Assembly: GCA_032127875.1 (NCBI GenBank)
Contig: JAQBHI010000194.1
Location: forward strand, 62,001-126,000
DNA from: CADEEV01 sp032127875
Lineage (GTDB): Bacteria > Acidobacteriota > Vicinamibacteria > Fen-336
Length of the DNA: 64,000 nt
Direction: 5' to 3'
Every line of letters starts with the position of its first letter. Position 1 is the stretch's first letter. Below the pieces are notes generated by a model. It had not been told where the DNA came from, made no database searches, and was given only the letters and a program-made list of their open reading frames with translations. Positions 17,113 through 28,537 of this stretch are shown here, in pieces. Both the position numbers and the translations under genes were made by a program.

Positions 17113-17747
17113 GCGGGCGAGTGGTCGTCCGCTCGCTCGCGGCGCTTGCGCTCGCTCTCGCCTGCGCGCCCATGGCCACGGCTCAGGGCCTGTTCCTCGA
17201 AGGCGTCGGCGGCTATCAGGACCTGACCGGCGCCAAGGACTCCGCCAAGGCGGTTTTCGGTTCTTCAGGTGGCCTCACCTTCGGCAGCGGGATCGGCTAC
17301 AACCTGGCGAACGGCTTCTTCGTCTCGGGCTGGGCCCGGCGCTTCAGCAAGGATGGCGAGCGCGTGTTCGTCGCGGCGGCGGGCAGCCCGGTGTTTCCGC
17401 TGGGCCACCCGCTGTCGGTGAAGATCACGCCGCTGCAGGGCACGCTCGGCTTTCGCTTCGGTCACAGCTCGCTCAGGCCCTACCTTGGCATCGGCGGCGG
17501 CATCACCTCGTTCAAGGAAACGAGCACCGTGGGCGGCTTGACCGAGTCCACCAGCGAATCGAAGGCCTCGTACCACGCGCTCGTGGGCATCGACTTCGGG
17601 AAGGGGGCGCTCGGCGTCGGAGGCGAGCTCCTGTACCTCTCCGTGCCCAAGTCGATCGGCCTCGGCGGCGTGTCACAGGTCTACGGCGAGACCAACGTCG
17701 GCGGCTTCCAGGCCGTCGGCAAGATCAGCTTCCGCTTCGGAAAGTAG
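17109..17747 (+). CDS. Outer-membrane beta-barrel protein
   Basis: A 212-residue protein with a signal peptide (about 1-26, ending ATA-Q). The mature part has alternating aromatic/hydrophobic strands: GLFLEGVGGYQDL, GIGYNLANGFFVSGWARRF, GTLGFRFG, RPYLGIGGGI, KISFRFGK. It ends in a C-terminal strand with Phe, as expected for an eight-stranded OmpA/OmpW-like barrel recognised by BamA. The GTG start overlaps the subtilase stop as GTGA. Specific cargo or partner is not evident; co-transcription with a secreted protease may point to an envelope role. No family name can be assigned with confidence. Confidence 0.75.
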   Translation: MSGRVVVRSLAALALALACAPMATAQGLFLEGVGGYQDLTGAKDSAKAVFGSSGGLTFGSGIGYNLANGFFVSGWARRFSKDGERVFVAAAGSPVFPLGHPLSVKITPLQGTLGFRFGHSSLRPYLGIGGGITSFKETSTVGGLTESTSESKASYHALVGIDFGKGALGVGGELLYLSVPKSIGLGGVSQVYGETNVGGFQAVGKISFRFGK

Positions 17748-17876
17748 TGCGTTTTCCTTGAGAGCGGCGCCGACCGGCGAGGCGAGTCCCATGGCGGTGT
17801 CTTGATGCCCACTCTCCGAGCCACGCTCGGCTAGCAAGGCGCCCGATCACCTCCGGCGCGGAGCGGCTGAGGTTCC

Positions 17877-18770
17877 CTACGAGTCCCTCTTGCCGAGTCC
17901 CATCTCGTCGAGGACCCTGGGATCTTCGCGCCACTTCGGACGAACCTTGACGAACAGGCCGAGGAACACCTTGGCGCCCAGGAATCTTTCGATCTCGTGG
18001 CGGGCGGAGGTGCCGATCTGCTTCAGCATCGCGCCCTTCTTGCCAATCAGAATGCCCTTCTGGTTTTCGCGCTCTACGAGGATGCTGGCCTCGATGCGGA
18101 CCATGGATTCCTCTTCGAGGAAGCGCTCGATCACGACGCCTGTCGTGTAGGGCAACTCCTCGCGCATCTCGCGCAGGATCTTTTCGCGGACGATCTCGGC
18201 GACGAAGAAGCGTTCGTGTTGATCGGTCAGGAAGTCCACGGGGTAGAGCGGCTCGGCTTCGGGCAAGAGTGCGATCAGGCGCTGCCCGACCAGCTCCACG
18301 TTCTCGCCCTTCAGGGCCGAGAACGGAATCACCTCCGCGAAGTCCAGTTGGTGGCGATAGGCCTCCATGATCGGCAACAGCTTTGGCTTCAGGACCCGGT
18401 CGATCTTGTTGATGCCCAGCATCACGGGCTTGCCCGCCCGCTTCAGGATCTCGCGGACGTGTCGATCGCCGGGGCCGTAGCCCTCCGTGGCGTCCACCAC
18501 CCACAGCGCGACTTCGACCTGGCCCAGGCTCTGGACGGCGGCGTCCAGCATACGCTCGTTCATGCGGTGCATCGGCTTGTGGATGCCGGGCGTATCGAAG
18601 AGAACGATCTGGCCTTCGGGGCGATTGACGACGGCCAGGATCCGGTTGCGCGTGGTCTGCGGCTTGTCGGACACGATCGAGACCTTCTGGCCGACCAGTT
18701 GGTTGACCAGTGTCGACTTGCCGACGTTCGGGCGGCCGACGATCGACGCGAAGCCTGCGCGGAAGCTCAC
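17877..18770 (-). CDS. era: GTPase Era
   Basis: A 297-residue ribosome-assembly GTPase that binds the 3' end of 16S rRNA. The G domain shows GRPNVGKST (G1), the QTTRNRI switch region, DTPG (G3) and NKID (G4). A C-terminal KH domain includes GILIGKKGAMLKQIG. Length is normal. The GTG start overlaps the corC stop as GTGA. It closes the phoH-ybeY-corC-era operon, a gene order kept in many bacteria and linked to rRNA processing. It converges with the beta-barrel gene across about 130 bases. Confidence 0.97.
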   Translation of the reverse strand: MSFRAGFASIVGRPNVGKSTLVNQLVGQKVSIVSDKPQTTRNRILAVVNRPEGQIVLFDTPGIHKPMHRMNERMLDAAVQSLGQVEVALWVVDATEGYGPGDRHVREILKRAGKPVMLGINKIDRVLKPKLLPIMEAYRHQLDFAEVIPFSALKGENVELVGQRLIALLPEAEPLYPVDFLTDQHERFFVAEIVREKILREMREELPYTTGVVIERFLEEESMVRIEASILVERENQKGILIGKKGAMLKQIGTSARHEIERFLGAKVFLGLFVKVRPKWREDPRVLDEMGLGKRDS

Positions 18771-19987
18771 GCCTCGGCCTCCGGCATGCGGCGGAAGCGG
18801 ACACGGTGTACGCGCCTGCGCTCGGCATCGAGGACCTCGATCGAGAAGCCGCGAAAGTCCACCGTTTCGCCCGGGCGCGGGATGCGGCCGAACACCGTCG
18901 ACACCAACCCGCCCACCGTTCCCACGTTGCGGTCTTCGGCGAGGATCGTCTCCAGGGCTTGTTCCAGGCGGTCGAGGCTCACGCGGCCGGCGACGACCAC
19001 GGAGCCGTCGGGATCGACGGTGATCGGTTCCGCTTCCACGTCGTACTGGTCTTTGATCTCACCAACCAGCTCTTCGAGGATGTCTTCGACCGAGATGACG
19101 CCGGCGGTTCCGCCATACTCGTCGATCGCCACCGCGGTCGTCGTGCGCTGGGCCTGCAGCTCCTTTAGCAGCTCCGCGATCTTCTTGGTTTCAGGCACCA
19201 GGAACACGGGCCGGGCCAGCGGCCGCAGGGCACCGGATGGATCGCCGTCGAAGTCGAGCAGGTCGCGCACCTCCACGACACCCACGATGTCGTCGAGGTT
19301 CTCCCCGTAGATCGGGATACGGCTGTACTTCGTCTCGCGCATCACGCGGTGCAGCTCGCTGACGCTGGCCGTGGCCGCGATCGCGACGATGTCGGGGCGC
19401 GGCGTCATCACCTCGCGGACCGGGGTCTCGGCGAAGCGTTCGAGCGACTCCGCGAGCCGGTTTTCGTTCTTGTCGAGCAGCGGTGGCGGTGGCACTTCCG
19501 GCACGGGAGGAGCGCCGGGCGGCGGCTCTTCGAGGCCTTCTCCGGCCTGCTGCGCCGCGCGCTTGCGCAAGGCGGCGACCAGCGGGCCAAGGGCCTGCGC
19601 GTACAGGTGGAAGAACGGGATCAAGATCAACAGCGAGCGTTCCGGGTGCCGCCTCACCAGCGCGTAGGGCAGCGTGAGCCGGAACAACAGCAGGTAGATG
19701 ACCATCGACAAGAACGCCACCAGCATCGACCAATGTGCGAGCCAGTCGAGAAACAGCGCCGCGATGATGACCGTCATCCCCGCGTGCGCGGTGAAGGTGC
19801 CGATGTGGATCGGCATCAGCAGCGTCGGCGGGTCTTCGAGATATCGGTAAAGCACCTCGACACGCGCGCTCTGGGCGCTCACGTGCGAGAGCCGGCGCCG
19901 CCGCGTCAGATAGAAGGCCGCCTCGACCGCGGCCAGACCGATCGAGGCCGTGGCGAGGATCAGCAGCAGGACCGTGAGCAGGATCAC
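18767..19987 (-). CDS. CorC/CNNM-family CBS-domain membrane protein
   Basis: A 406-residue inner-membrane protein. Residues 1-130 hold several hydrophobic segments in a reduced DUF21-like region. A proline-rich linker (about 150-170) leads to a CBS pair (VREVMTPRPDIVAI, TTTAVAIDEYGGTAGVISVEDILEELVGEI) and a C-terminal CorC_HlyC domain (SVVVAGRVSLDRL, GGLVSTVFGRIPRPGE). Homologues are implicated in Mg2+/Co2+ export, and older annotation calls them hemolysins. The gene lies between ybeY and era, as in many bacteria. Its GTG start overlaps the ybeY stop. Confidence 0.9.
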   Translation of the reverse strand: MILLTVLLLILATASIGLAAVEAAFYLTRRRRLSHVSAQSARVEVLYRYLEDPPTLLMPIHIGTFTAHAGMTVIIAALFLDWLAHWSMLVAFLSMVIYLLLFRLTLPYALVRRHPERSLLILIPFFHLYAQALGPLVAALRKRAAQQAGEGLEEPPPGAPPVPEVPPPPLLDKNENRLAESLERFAETPVREVMTPRPDIVAIAATASVSELHRVMRETKYSRIPIYGENLDDIVGVVEVRDLLDFDGDPSGALRPLARPVFLVPETKKIAELLKELQAQRTTTAVAIDEYGGTAGVISVEDILEELVGEIKDQYDVEAEPITVDPDGSVVVAGRVSLDRLEQALETILAEDRNVGTVGGLVSTVFGRIPRPGETVDFRGFSIEVLDAERRRVHRVRFRRMPEAEA

Positions 19988-20409
19988 GCGTGCCCCAGCA
20001 GGCGACGGCGGAGCCGCCGCTCCAGCCGCTCCATGGCGCCGTCGTCCGTCTCGTGATCGTAGCCGAGAACGTGGAGGAAGCCATGCAGGGCCAGGACTTC
20101 CAGCTCCTGCGGCAAGGTGCGCCGCAGGCCTTTCGCGTTGCGCGCCGCGGCCTCGACGCTGATCACGATGTCGCCCAGGCCGTGGGCGCCGCCCGGGCCG
20201 GGGAATGAGAGCACGTCGGTTGGCTTGTCCTGGCCGCGGTAGCGCGCGTTCAGCGCGCGCAGCGAGCGATCACCGGTGAGAACCATGGCCACCTCACCAC
20301 GCACCCGCAGCGTGGCGGCTGCGGCGCGCAGGACACGGCGCAGGCGAGCCGGGTTCAGGCGAAGGCGGCGCTGCCGGTTGAGGATAACGACCCCTAGCTC
20401 GCCGGGCAT
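19984..20409 (-). CDS. ybeY: Endoribonuclease YbeY
   Basis: A 141-residue zinc-dependent RNase involved in 16S rRNA 3'-end maturation and ribosome quality control. The zinc motif HGFLHVLGYDH (about 109-119) and the preceding TDVLSFPGPG and LGDIVIS blocks are typical. The N-terminus is somewhat short and arginine-rich. It starts 2 bases after the phoH stop and overlaps corC by 4 bases, so it is translated as part of the phoH-ybeY-corC-era unit. Confidence 0.95.
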   Translation of the reverse strand: MPGELGVVILNRQRRLRLNPARLRRVLRAAAATLRVRGEVAMVLTGDRSLRALNARYRGQDKPTDVLSFPGPGGAHGLGDIVISVEAAARNAKGLRRTLPQELEVLALHGFLHVLGYDHETDDGAMERLERRLRRRLLGHA

Positions 20410-20411
20410 TT

Positions 20412-21371
20412 CTAAGGCTTTGCCGCTGCCTTGTCGGAGCCGAACGACTCGTAGGCCTTGATCACCGCCTGGACGAGCTTGTGACGCACGACGTCCTTCT
20501 CGTCGAAGTAGGTGAACGAGATGCCCTTGACGCCGGCCAGGACCTGGATCGCCTCGACCAGGCCCGAAGTGCGGCCCGCCGGCAGGTCGATCTGCGTGAT
20601 GTCGCCGGTCACCACCAGCTTGGAGCCGAAGCCGATGCGCGTGAGCACCATCTTCATCTGCTCGGTGGTCGTGTTCTGGGCCTCGTCGATGATCACGAAG
20701 GCGTCGTTCAGGGTGCGGCCGCGCATGAAGGCGATCGGCGCGACCTCGATGGCGTTGCGCTCGAGCAGGCGCGCGACCTTTTCGTAGTCGAGCAGGTCGT
20801 AGAGCGCGTCGTAGAGCGGGCGGAGGTAGGGATCGACCTTGTCCTGCAGGTCGCCGGGCAGGAAGCCCAGCTTCTCCCCCGCCTCGACCGCCGGGCGCGC
20901 GAGCACGATGCGCGCCACCGCCTTCGAGAGCAGGCTCGAAACCGCCTGGGCGACGGCGAGGTAGGTCTTACCTGTGCCCGCAGGACCGATGCCAAAGACC
21001 ATGTCGTGGGCTTCGATCTGCTCCAGGTAGCTGCGCTGGTTCAGGCTGCGCGGGATCACGACCTTCTTGCCGCCGCGCACCGCAGCCTTCATCAGATAAT
21101 CGCGCAGCCGCGTGCCGCCATCCTCGCTGAGCAGTTGCGCCGCGAGCCTCACGTCGCCGGGCGAAACCGAGTAGCCGTCCTTCATCAACTGCCCGAGTTG
21201 GTCGAACACCTCGCTGACGATCGCCTCGCTGCGCTCCTCGCCTTCGACCGTGAGGTCGGGACCGTGGTTGCGCAAGCGAACGCCCAGGTTCTGCTCGAGG
21301 AAGCGCAGGTTCTCGTCGTGGTTCCCAAAGAGCGCCTCGGCGCCCTTTTCGGGCACGGTGATGCGTCTCAT
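20412..21371 (-). CDS. phoH: PhoH-family ATPase
   Basis: A 319-residue PhoH-like P-loop protein. The N-terminal RNA-binding-like segment includes FLEQNLGVRLRN. The ATPase domain carries GIGPAGTGKTYLAV (Walker A), RPAVEAGEKLGFLPGDLQDK and FVIIDEAQN (Walker B). It is predicted to act with YbeY in RNA metabolism, and the two genes are adjacent here. The ATG at 21371 is preferred since family proteins begin near this point, although the frame is open to 21455 and no strong ribosome-binding site is seen. An extended -10 lies at 21446-21454. Confidence 0.94.
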   Translation of the reverse strand: MRRITVPEKGAEALFGNHDENLRFLEQNLGVRLRNHGPDLTVEGEERSEAIVSEVFDQLGQLMKDGYSVSPGDVRLAAQLLSEDGGTRLRDYLMKAAVRGGKKVVIPRSLNQRSYLEQIEAHDMVFGIGPAGTGKTYLAVAQAVSSLLSKAVARIVLARPAVEAGEKLGFLPGDLQDKVDPYLRPLYDALYDLLDYEKVARLLERNAIEVAPIAFMRGRTLNDAFVIIDEAQNTTTEQMKMVLTRIGFGSKLVVTGDITQIDLPAGRTSGLVEAIQVLAGVKGISFTYFDEKDVVRHKLVQAVIKAYESFGSDKAAAKP

Positions 21372-21445
21372 GGCTTCAGCAACAGCGGGGGTTCGGGAGG
21401 AGGCAGCGGCGGGCCCCGGTGCTCGGGTCCATCGACATGGGCGGC

Positions 21446-21454
21446 AGTCTAGCA
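21446..21454 (-). promoter_or_regulatory. Extended -10 element upstream of phoH
   Basis: TGCTAGACT on the minus strand matches the extended -10 form TGnTAnnnT. A TTGACA exists further upstream but at 23 bases, too far to pair normally. Transcription would begin about 70 bases before the phoH ATG. The same motif class precedes three other minus-strand units in this window. Confidence 0.35.
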
Positions 21455-21473
21455 CGGAGAAAAGTGGATTGCC

Positions 21474-21866
21474 GTGTCAAAGTGTGCAACTCTGTATGCG
21501 TTTCCGGGGACGGCAAGGCGCATGAAACCGCGGGATCGTTTCTTCGTCGACGGCGTCTCGTGCGTGGTGGATGGTCGCAGCCACCGAGTCGCGAATCTCG
21601 GCACGGGTGGCTTCTTTGCGGAGACCGAGCGGCCACCGAACCTCGGCCAGACGCTCGTCATGGACCTGCAGTTGCCGACCAAGGCCTCGCTGCGTGTCGT
21701 CGGCCAAGTGTCCTGGATCAACGGCCTGAGCGGGCCCCACGAGGGCAACTTGCCGCCCGGCTTCGGCGTGCGGCTCACGCGCATCGAGCCTGCCGATCTC
21801 GACGCCATCGAGGCGCTACTCAAGCATTCGGCCCCGGTCCTCGCCCCCAGCCTCGACGAACTCTAG
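21474..21866 (+). CDS. PilZ-domain protein
   Basis: A 130-residue single PilZ domain, the fold that binds cyclic di-GMP. The arginine motif RRMKPR (15-20) would contact the nucleotide. The second motif is degenerate: NLGTGGF (44-50) replaces D/NxSxxG, so binding may be weak or lost. The strand GVRLTRIEPADLDAIEALL ends the fold. The GTG at 21474 is chosen because the RxxxR motif begins upstream of the ATG at 21522; neither site has a strong Shine-Dalgarno sequence. It is divergent from phoH and ends at a strong terminator. It could be an effector for motility or envelope control; no partner gene is adjacent. Confidence 0.8.
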   Translation: MSKCATLYAFPGTARRMKPRDRFFVDGVSCVVDGRSHRVANLGTGGFFAETERPPNLGQTLVMDLQLPTKASLRVVGQVSWINGLSGPHEGNLPPGFGVRLTRIEPADLDAIEALLKHSAPVLAPSLDEL

Positions 21867-21867
21867 A

Positions 21868-21893
21868 GGGGCCCCGGCTTCGGGGGCCCTTTT
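21868..21893 (+). terminator. Rho-independent terminator after the PilZ gene
   Basis: GGGGCCCCG and CGGGGGCCC form a strong stem (one mismatch or bulge) around a 4-base loop, followed directly by TTTTCTATTT. It lies immediately after the PilZ stop. The T-tract runs into the stop of the converging kinase gene. Confidence 0.88.
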
Positions 21894-23765
21894 CTATTTC
21901 GCGCCCTTGGCGATCTCGTCCACCTCTTCCCGCGCGTCGATCTCGTCGCGGATGAACTCCAGGCGCGAGGAGAGCTCCGGCAAGGCGAGGCTGCCCGCGG
22001 CGCCACGGGACAGATCGAGCCGCAGTTGTTTCAGTTGATGCTCCGCCAGGTCCTTGCGTACCCGCAGCCGCTCGAGGACCCGGACGGCCTTGGCGATTGC
22101 CGCCTCGCGCGACACCAGCACCTCGAGCTGGCGCTCGAACAGACGGCGATCCGGCTCGGAGTCCGCTCGCTCGAGGCGGGCCTGCGCATCGGAGATCGCG
22201 GCGGCCAGCGCAGTGCGCTCCCCCGCTGAGGTCTGCTCCTCCAGGTCCGCCATCCGCGTCACGAGCGCCGCGGTTCTCTCGACGATGGCCTCCACTTCCT
22301 GCAGCAGCGGCTGGGTGTCCTTGCCCCCGCGCTGGGCGATCAACGCGCGTACCCGGTCAGCCTCCTGGGCCATGGCCGAGACCGCGGGCAGCAGCAGCCG
22401 CGCCGGCTCGCGAGCCGGCAACGGCGGCGACCCGGCGGCGGGTTCGAGCGGCTTGCGGCTACGCTCCAGGAGCACCCAGGCGGCGGGCGCGGCGCGTAGC
22501 GCCTGCATCGCGAGTACCGCGCCCCAGATCCAGATCCAGAACGGGACCTGGTGCTCGATCACGGTCATGATCACGGCCGTCGTGAAGAAACCGGTGAAGT
22601 GCGCGCCAACGCCACGCAGCAGGCGCCAGCGCGCGGCGTCGCGCGGATCGCCCGTGGTCGGCACCTGCAGACGGTAGATGCGGCTCTCGAAGAGCGGCTG
22701 CCACTGCTCCTCGCCGTCGCGCCGCACCATCTCGAGGCCGCTCAGCCTGCCGCGTCGGAGCGCCTTGACCAGCTTCGCCTCGTCGTAAACCTTCACGTCG
22801 TTCTTGGTCTGGACGTGATAGATCCACGGCCCGCCGAGAACCGGAACCGGCGCGGACAAGACCTCGGCCGAGATTGGAGGCGAGAGCGAACCCGATCGCG
22901 AGCGGCCGGCCAGGGTCGCTACCTCGGAGGCCAACTCGTCGGTCGACGCGAAGCGCCGCGCCGGGTCCTTCTGCAGGCAGTGCGCGACCAGCGCCTCGAG
23001 TTCCACCGGCACCTCGGGCCGCAGCTCGCGCAGGGCCGGCGCCTCCCGCTCGATCACGGCCGCCAGCACCTGCGCCGGGGTGTCGCGCCGGAACGTGGGG
23101 CGGCCCGCGACCATCTCCCACAGCACCAGGCCGCATGAGAACTGGTCCGAGCGATGGTCGACGACCTTCCCGCTCGCCTGCTCCGGCGACATGTACTCGA
23201 GGGTGCCGAGCAGCATGCCGGCGCGCGTCTGGTGGCGCGAGAGCGTCTCACGCGCCTCGATGTCGGAAAGGGGCGCTACCGCGAGCTTGGCCAGACCGAA
23301 GTCGAGGATCTTCAGCACGCCTTCGGGGGTCACCATCAGGTTCTCGGGCTTCAGGTCGCGGTGGAGGATCCCGGCGCGATGGGCCTTCGCGAGGCCGTCC
23401 GTCAGCTGCGCGCCGAGCGAAAGCAGCTCTCCGATCGGCAACGCTCCGCGCGCGAGACGACGGCGCAGCGTCTCGCCCGCCACATCCTCCATCACGATGT
23501 AACGCGAGCCCGCGTGCTCGGTCAGTTCACCGACGTCGTAGATCTGCACGATGTTCGGGTGATTGAGCGCCGACACCGCTCGGGCCTCGCGGTCGAGGCG
23601 ATGCAGCAACTCGGGAGCGGCTCCGGGCTTCAACAGCTTGATCGCGACGGTGCGGCCCAGCCGCGTGTCGCGTGCTCGGTAGACCTCGCCCATTCCCCCC
23701 GCACCCAGGCGCTCGATCACTTCGAAGGCGCCCACGCGGTCGCCGGGCTTCAGGACCTGCTCCAT
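21894..23765 (-). CDS. Membrane Ser/Thr protein kinase with GYF_2-like and 2TM domains
   Basis: A 623-residue Hanks-type kinase. The kinase domain (about 10-285) has the glycine loop LGAGGMGEVY, catalytic Lys43 (VAIKLL), HRDLKPEN (D137) and DFGLA (D155). Residues about 313-362 (PWIYHVQTKNDVKVYDEAKL to EEQWQPLFES) look like a GYF_2 module. Residues about 380-425 resemble a 2TM membrane hairpin, and the last 160 residues are a predicted coiled coil. There is no extracellular sensor. The ATG at 23765 follows an extended -10 by 8 bases and may be leaderless. Targets are unknown; the nifJ operon is divergent. Confidence 0.9.
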   Translation of the reverse strand: MEQVLKPGDRVGAFEVIERLGAGGMGEVYRARDTRLGRTVAIKLLKPGAAPELLHRLDREARAVSALNHPNIVQIYDVGELTEHAGSRYIVMEDVAGETLRRRLARGALPIGELLSLGAQLTDGLAKAHRAGILHRDLKPENLMVTPEGVLKILDFGLAKLAVAPLSDIEARETLSRHQTRAGMLLGTLEYMSPEQASGKVVDHRSDQFSCGLVLWEMVAGRPTFRRDTPAQVLAAVIEREAPALRELRPEVPVELEALVAHCLQKDPARRFASTDELASEVATLAGRSRSGSLSPPISAEVLSAPVPVLGGPWIYHVQTKNDVKVYDEAKLVKALRRGRLSGLEMVRRDGEEQWQPLFESRIYRLQVPTTGDPRDAARWRLLRGVGAHFTGFFTTAVIMTVIEHQVPFWIWIWGAVLAMQALRAAPAAWVLLERSRKPLEPAAGSPPLPAREPARLLLPAVSAMAQEADRVRALIAQRGGKDTQPLLQEVEAIVERTAALVTRMADLEEQTSAGERTALAAAISDAQARLERADSEPDRRLFERQLEVLVSREAAIAKAVRVLERLRVRKDLAEHQLKQLRLDLSRGAAGSLALPELSSRLEFIRDEIDAREEVDEIAKGAK

Positions 23766-23773
23766 GGGCGCGC

Positions 23774-23782
23774 AGCGTAGCA
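23774..23782 (-). promoter_or_regulatory. Extended -10 element of the kinase gene
   Basis: TGCTACGCT on the minus strand fits TGnTAnnnT. Its -10 core ends 8 bases before the kinase ATG at 23765, so the mRNA would begin at or near the start codon. No Shine-Dalgarno sequence is present in the gap. Confidence 0.45.
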
Positions 23783-23965
23783 CGCCGCCCGACGCCCGGC
23801 TTCTCCCTCATCGCCGCTTCCAACCCACGCGGTCTCGGGCCTATCCGGGCGCAAGCGTTTCTCGTCAAGGGGCCTCTCGCCGCAATCCTTGCGCGAAAAG
23901 GCTCCCTGCGCCCACTGCTGAGCCTGGCGCAAGACATGCACACTCTTGCCCCCGGAGGGAGCTGC

Positions 23966-27520
<3,555 letters not shown>

Positions 27521-27529
27521 GAGGGCGAC

Positions 27530-28537
27530 ATGGATCTTTCCACGACCTACCTCGGCCTGAAACTGCCACACCCGTTCATGCCAGGGGCCTCGCCGCTGGT
27601 CGACGATCTCGACGTCGTGAAGCGCCTGGAGGACGCCGGCGCGGCGGCCATCGTCATGCACTCGCTGTTCGAAGAGCAGATCGTGCGCGAACAGATCGCC
27701 GCGTTCCTGCACAGCGAGCCGCACGGCGAGTCCTTCGCCGAGGCGCTCTACTACTTCCCGAGCCCCGATCGCTTCGCCCTCGGCCCCGACGAGTACCTGC
27801 AGCATCTGGGCCGGGTCAAGGCCGCGGTCCAGGTGCCCGTCATCGCGTCCCTGAACGGAACCAGCCTGGGCGGCTGGCTCAACTACGCGACGGCCATGGA
27901 GCAGGCCGGCGCCGACGCCCTCGAGCTCAACGTCTACTCGCTGCCCACGGACCCCGAGGTGAGCGCGCAAGAGATCGAGGACCGGACCGAAGAGATGCTG
28001 CGGGCGGTCAAGCAGAAGATCCGCATCCCGGTGGCCGTCAAGCTCTCGCCCTTCTACACCGCCCTCGCGCACTTCGCTCGCCGCCTGGAGCGGGCGGGCG
28101 CCGACGGCCTGGTGCTGTTCAATCGCTTCTACCAGCCCGACATCGATGCCGAGAGCCTGGACGTCTCGCGCCACCTGACGCTGTCCAGCTCGGCCGAGTT
28201 GCCGCTGCGCCTGAGATGGCTCGCGATCCTCTCCGGGCAGCAGCTCAAGACCTCGCTGGCGGTCACCGGAGGCATCCACGGCGCGATGGACGCCGTGAAG
28301 GCCATCATGGCCGGCGCCCATGCCGTGCAGATGGTCTCGGCGCTGCTGCGGGGAGGACCAGAGTATCTCTCCCGCGTGCGCAAGGAAACGGTCGCCTGGA
28401 TGCAGGACCACGAGTACGAGTCCCTGGCGCAGATGCGGGGCAGCATGAACCTCGAAAGCTGCCCGGACCCGGCCGTCTACGAGCGCGCCAACTACATGCT
28501 CATGCTGCAGGGGTGGAAGGGCGCCACGCAGCGGTGA
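27530..28537 (+). CDS. Dihydroorotate dehydrogenase-like flavoprotein
   Basis: A 335-residue TIM-barrel protein of the dihydroorotate dehydrogenase-like group that is often found next to nifJ. Visible are LGLKLPHPFMPGASPL, VIASLNGTSLGGW, DALELNVYSLPTD, IPVAVKLSPFY, a phosphate-binding SLAVTGGIHGAMDAVKAIMAGA and MVSALLRGGPEYL. The central residues expected to bind FMN are kept, but the catalytic base of true PyrD cannot be assigned with confidence. A pyrimidine role is unlikely here. Electron transfer linked to pyruvate oxidation is a plausible inference. It starts 9 bases after the nifJ stop with GGAGGG in the gap, and overlaps the next gene by 4 bases. Confidence 0.88.
   Translation: MDLSTTYLGLKLPHPFMPGASPLVDDLDVVKRLEDAGAAAIVMHSLFEEQIVREQIAAFLHSEPHGESFAEALYYFPSPDRFALGPDEYLQHLGRVKAAVQVPVIASLNGTSLGGWLNYATAMEQAGADALELNVYSLPTDPEVSAQEIEDRTEEMLRAVKQKIRIPVAVKLSPFYTALAHFARRLERAGADGLVLFNRFYQPDIDAESLDVSRHLTLSSSAELPLRLRWLAILSGQQLKTSLAVTGGIHGAMDAVKAIMAGAHAVQMVSALLRGGPEYLSRVRKETVAWMQDHEYESLAQMRGSMNLESCPDPAVYERANYMLMLQGWKGATQR

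Noticed and set aside
21419..21471. TTGACA upstream of TAGACT as a phoH promoter with a normal -35
   Set aside because: The spacing is 23 bases, beyond what sigma-70-type promoters use; only the extended -10 was kept.
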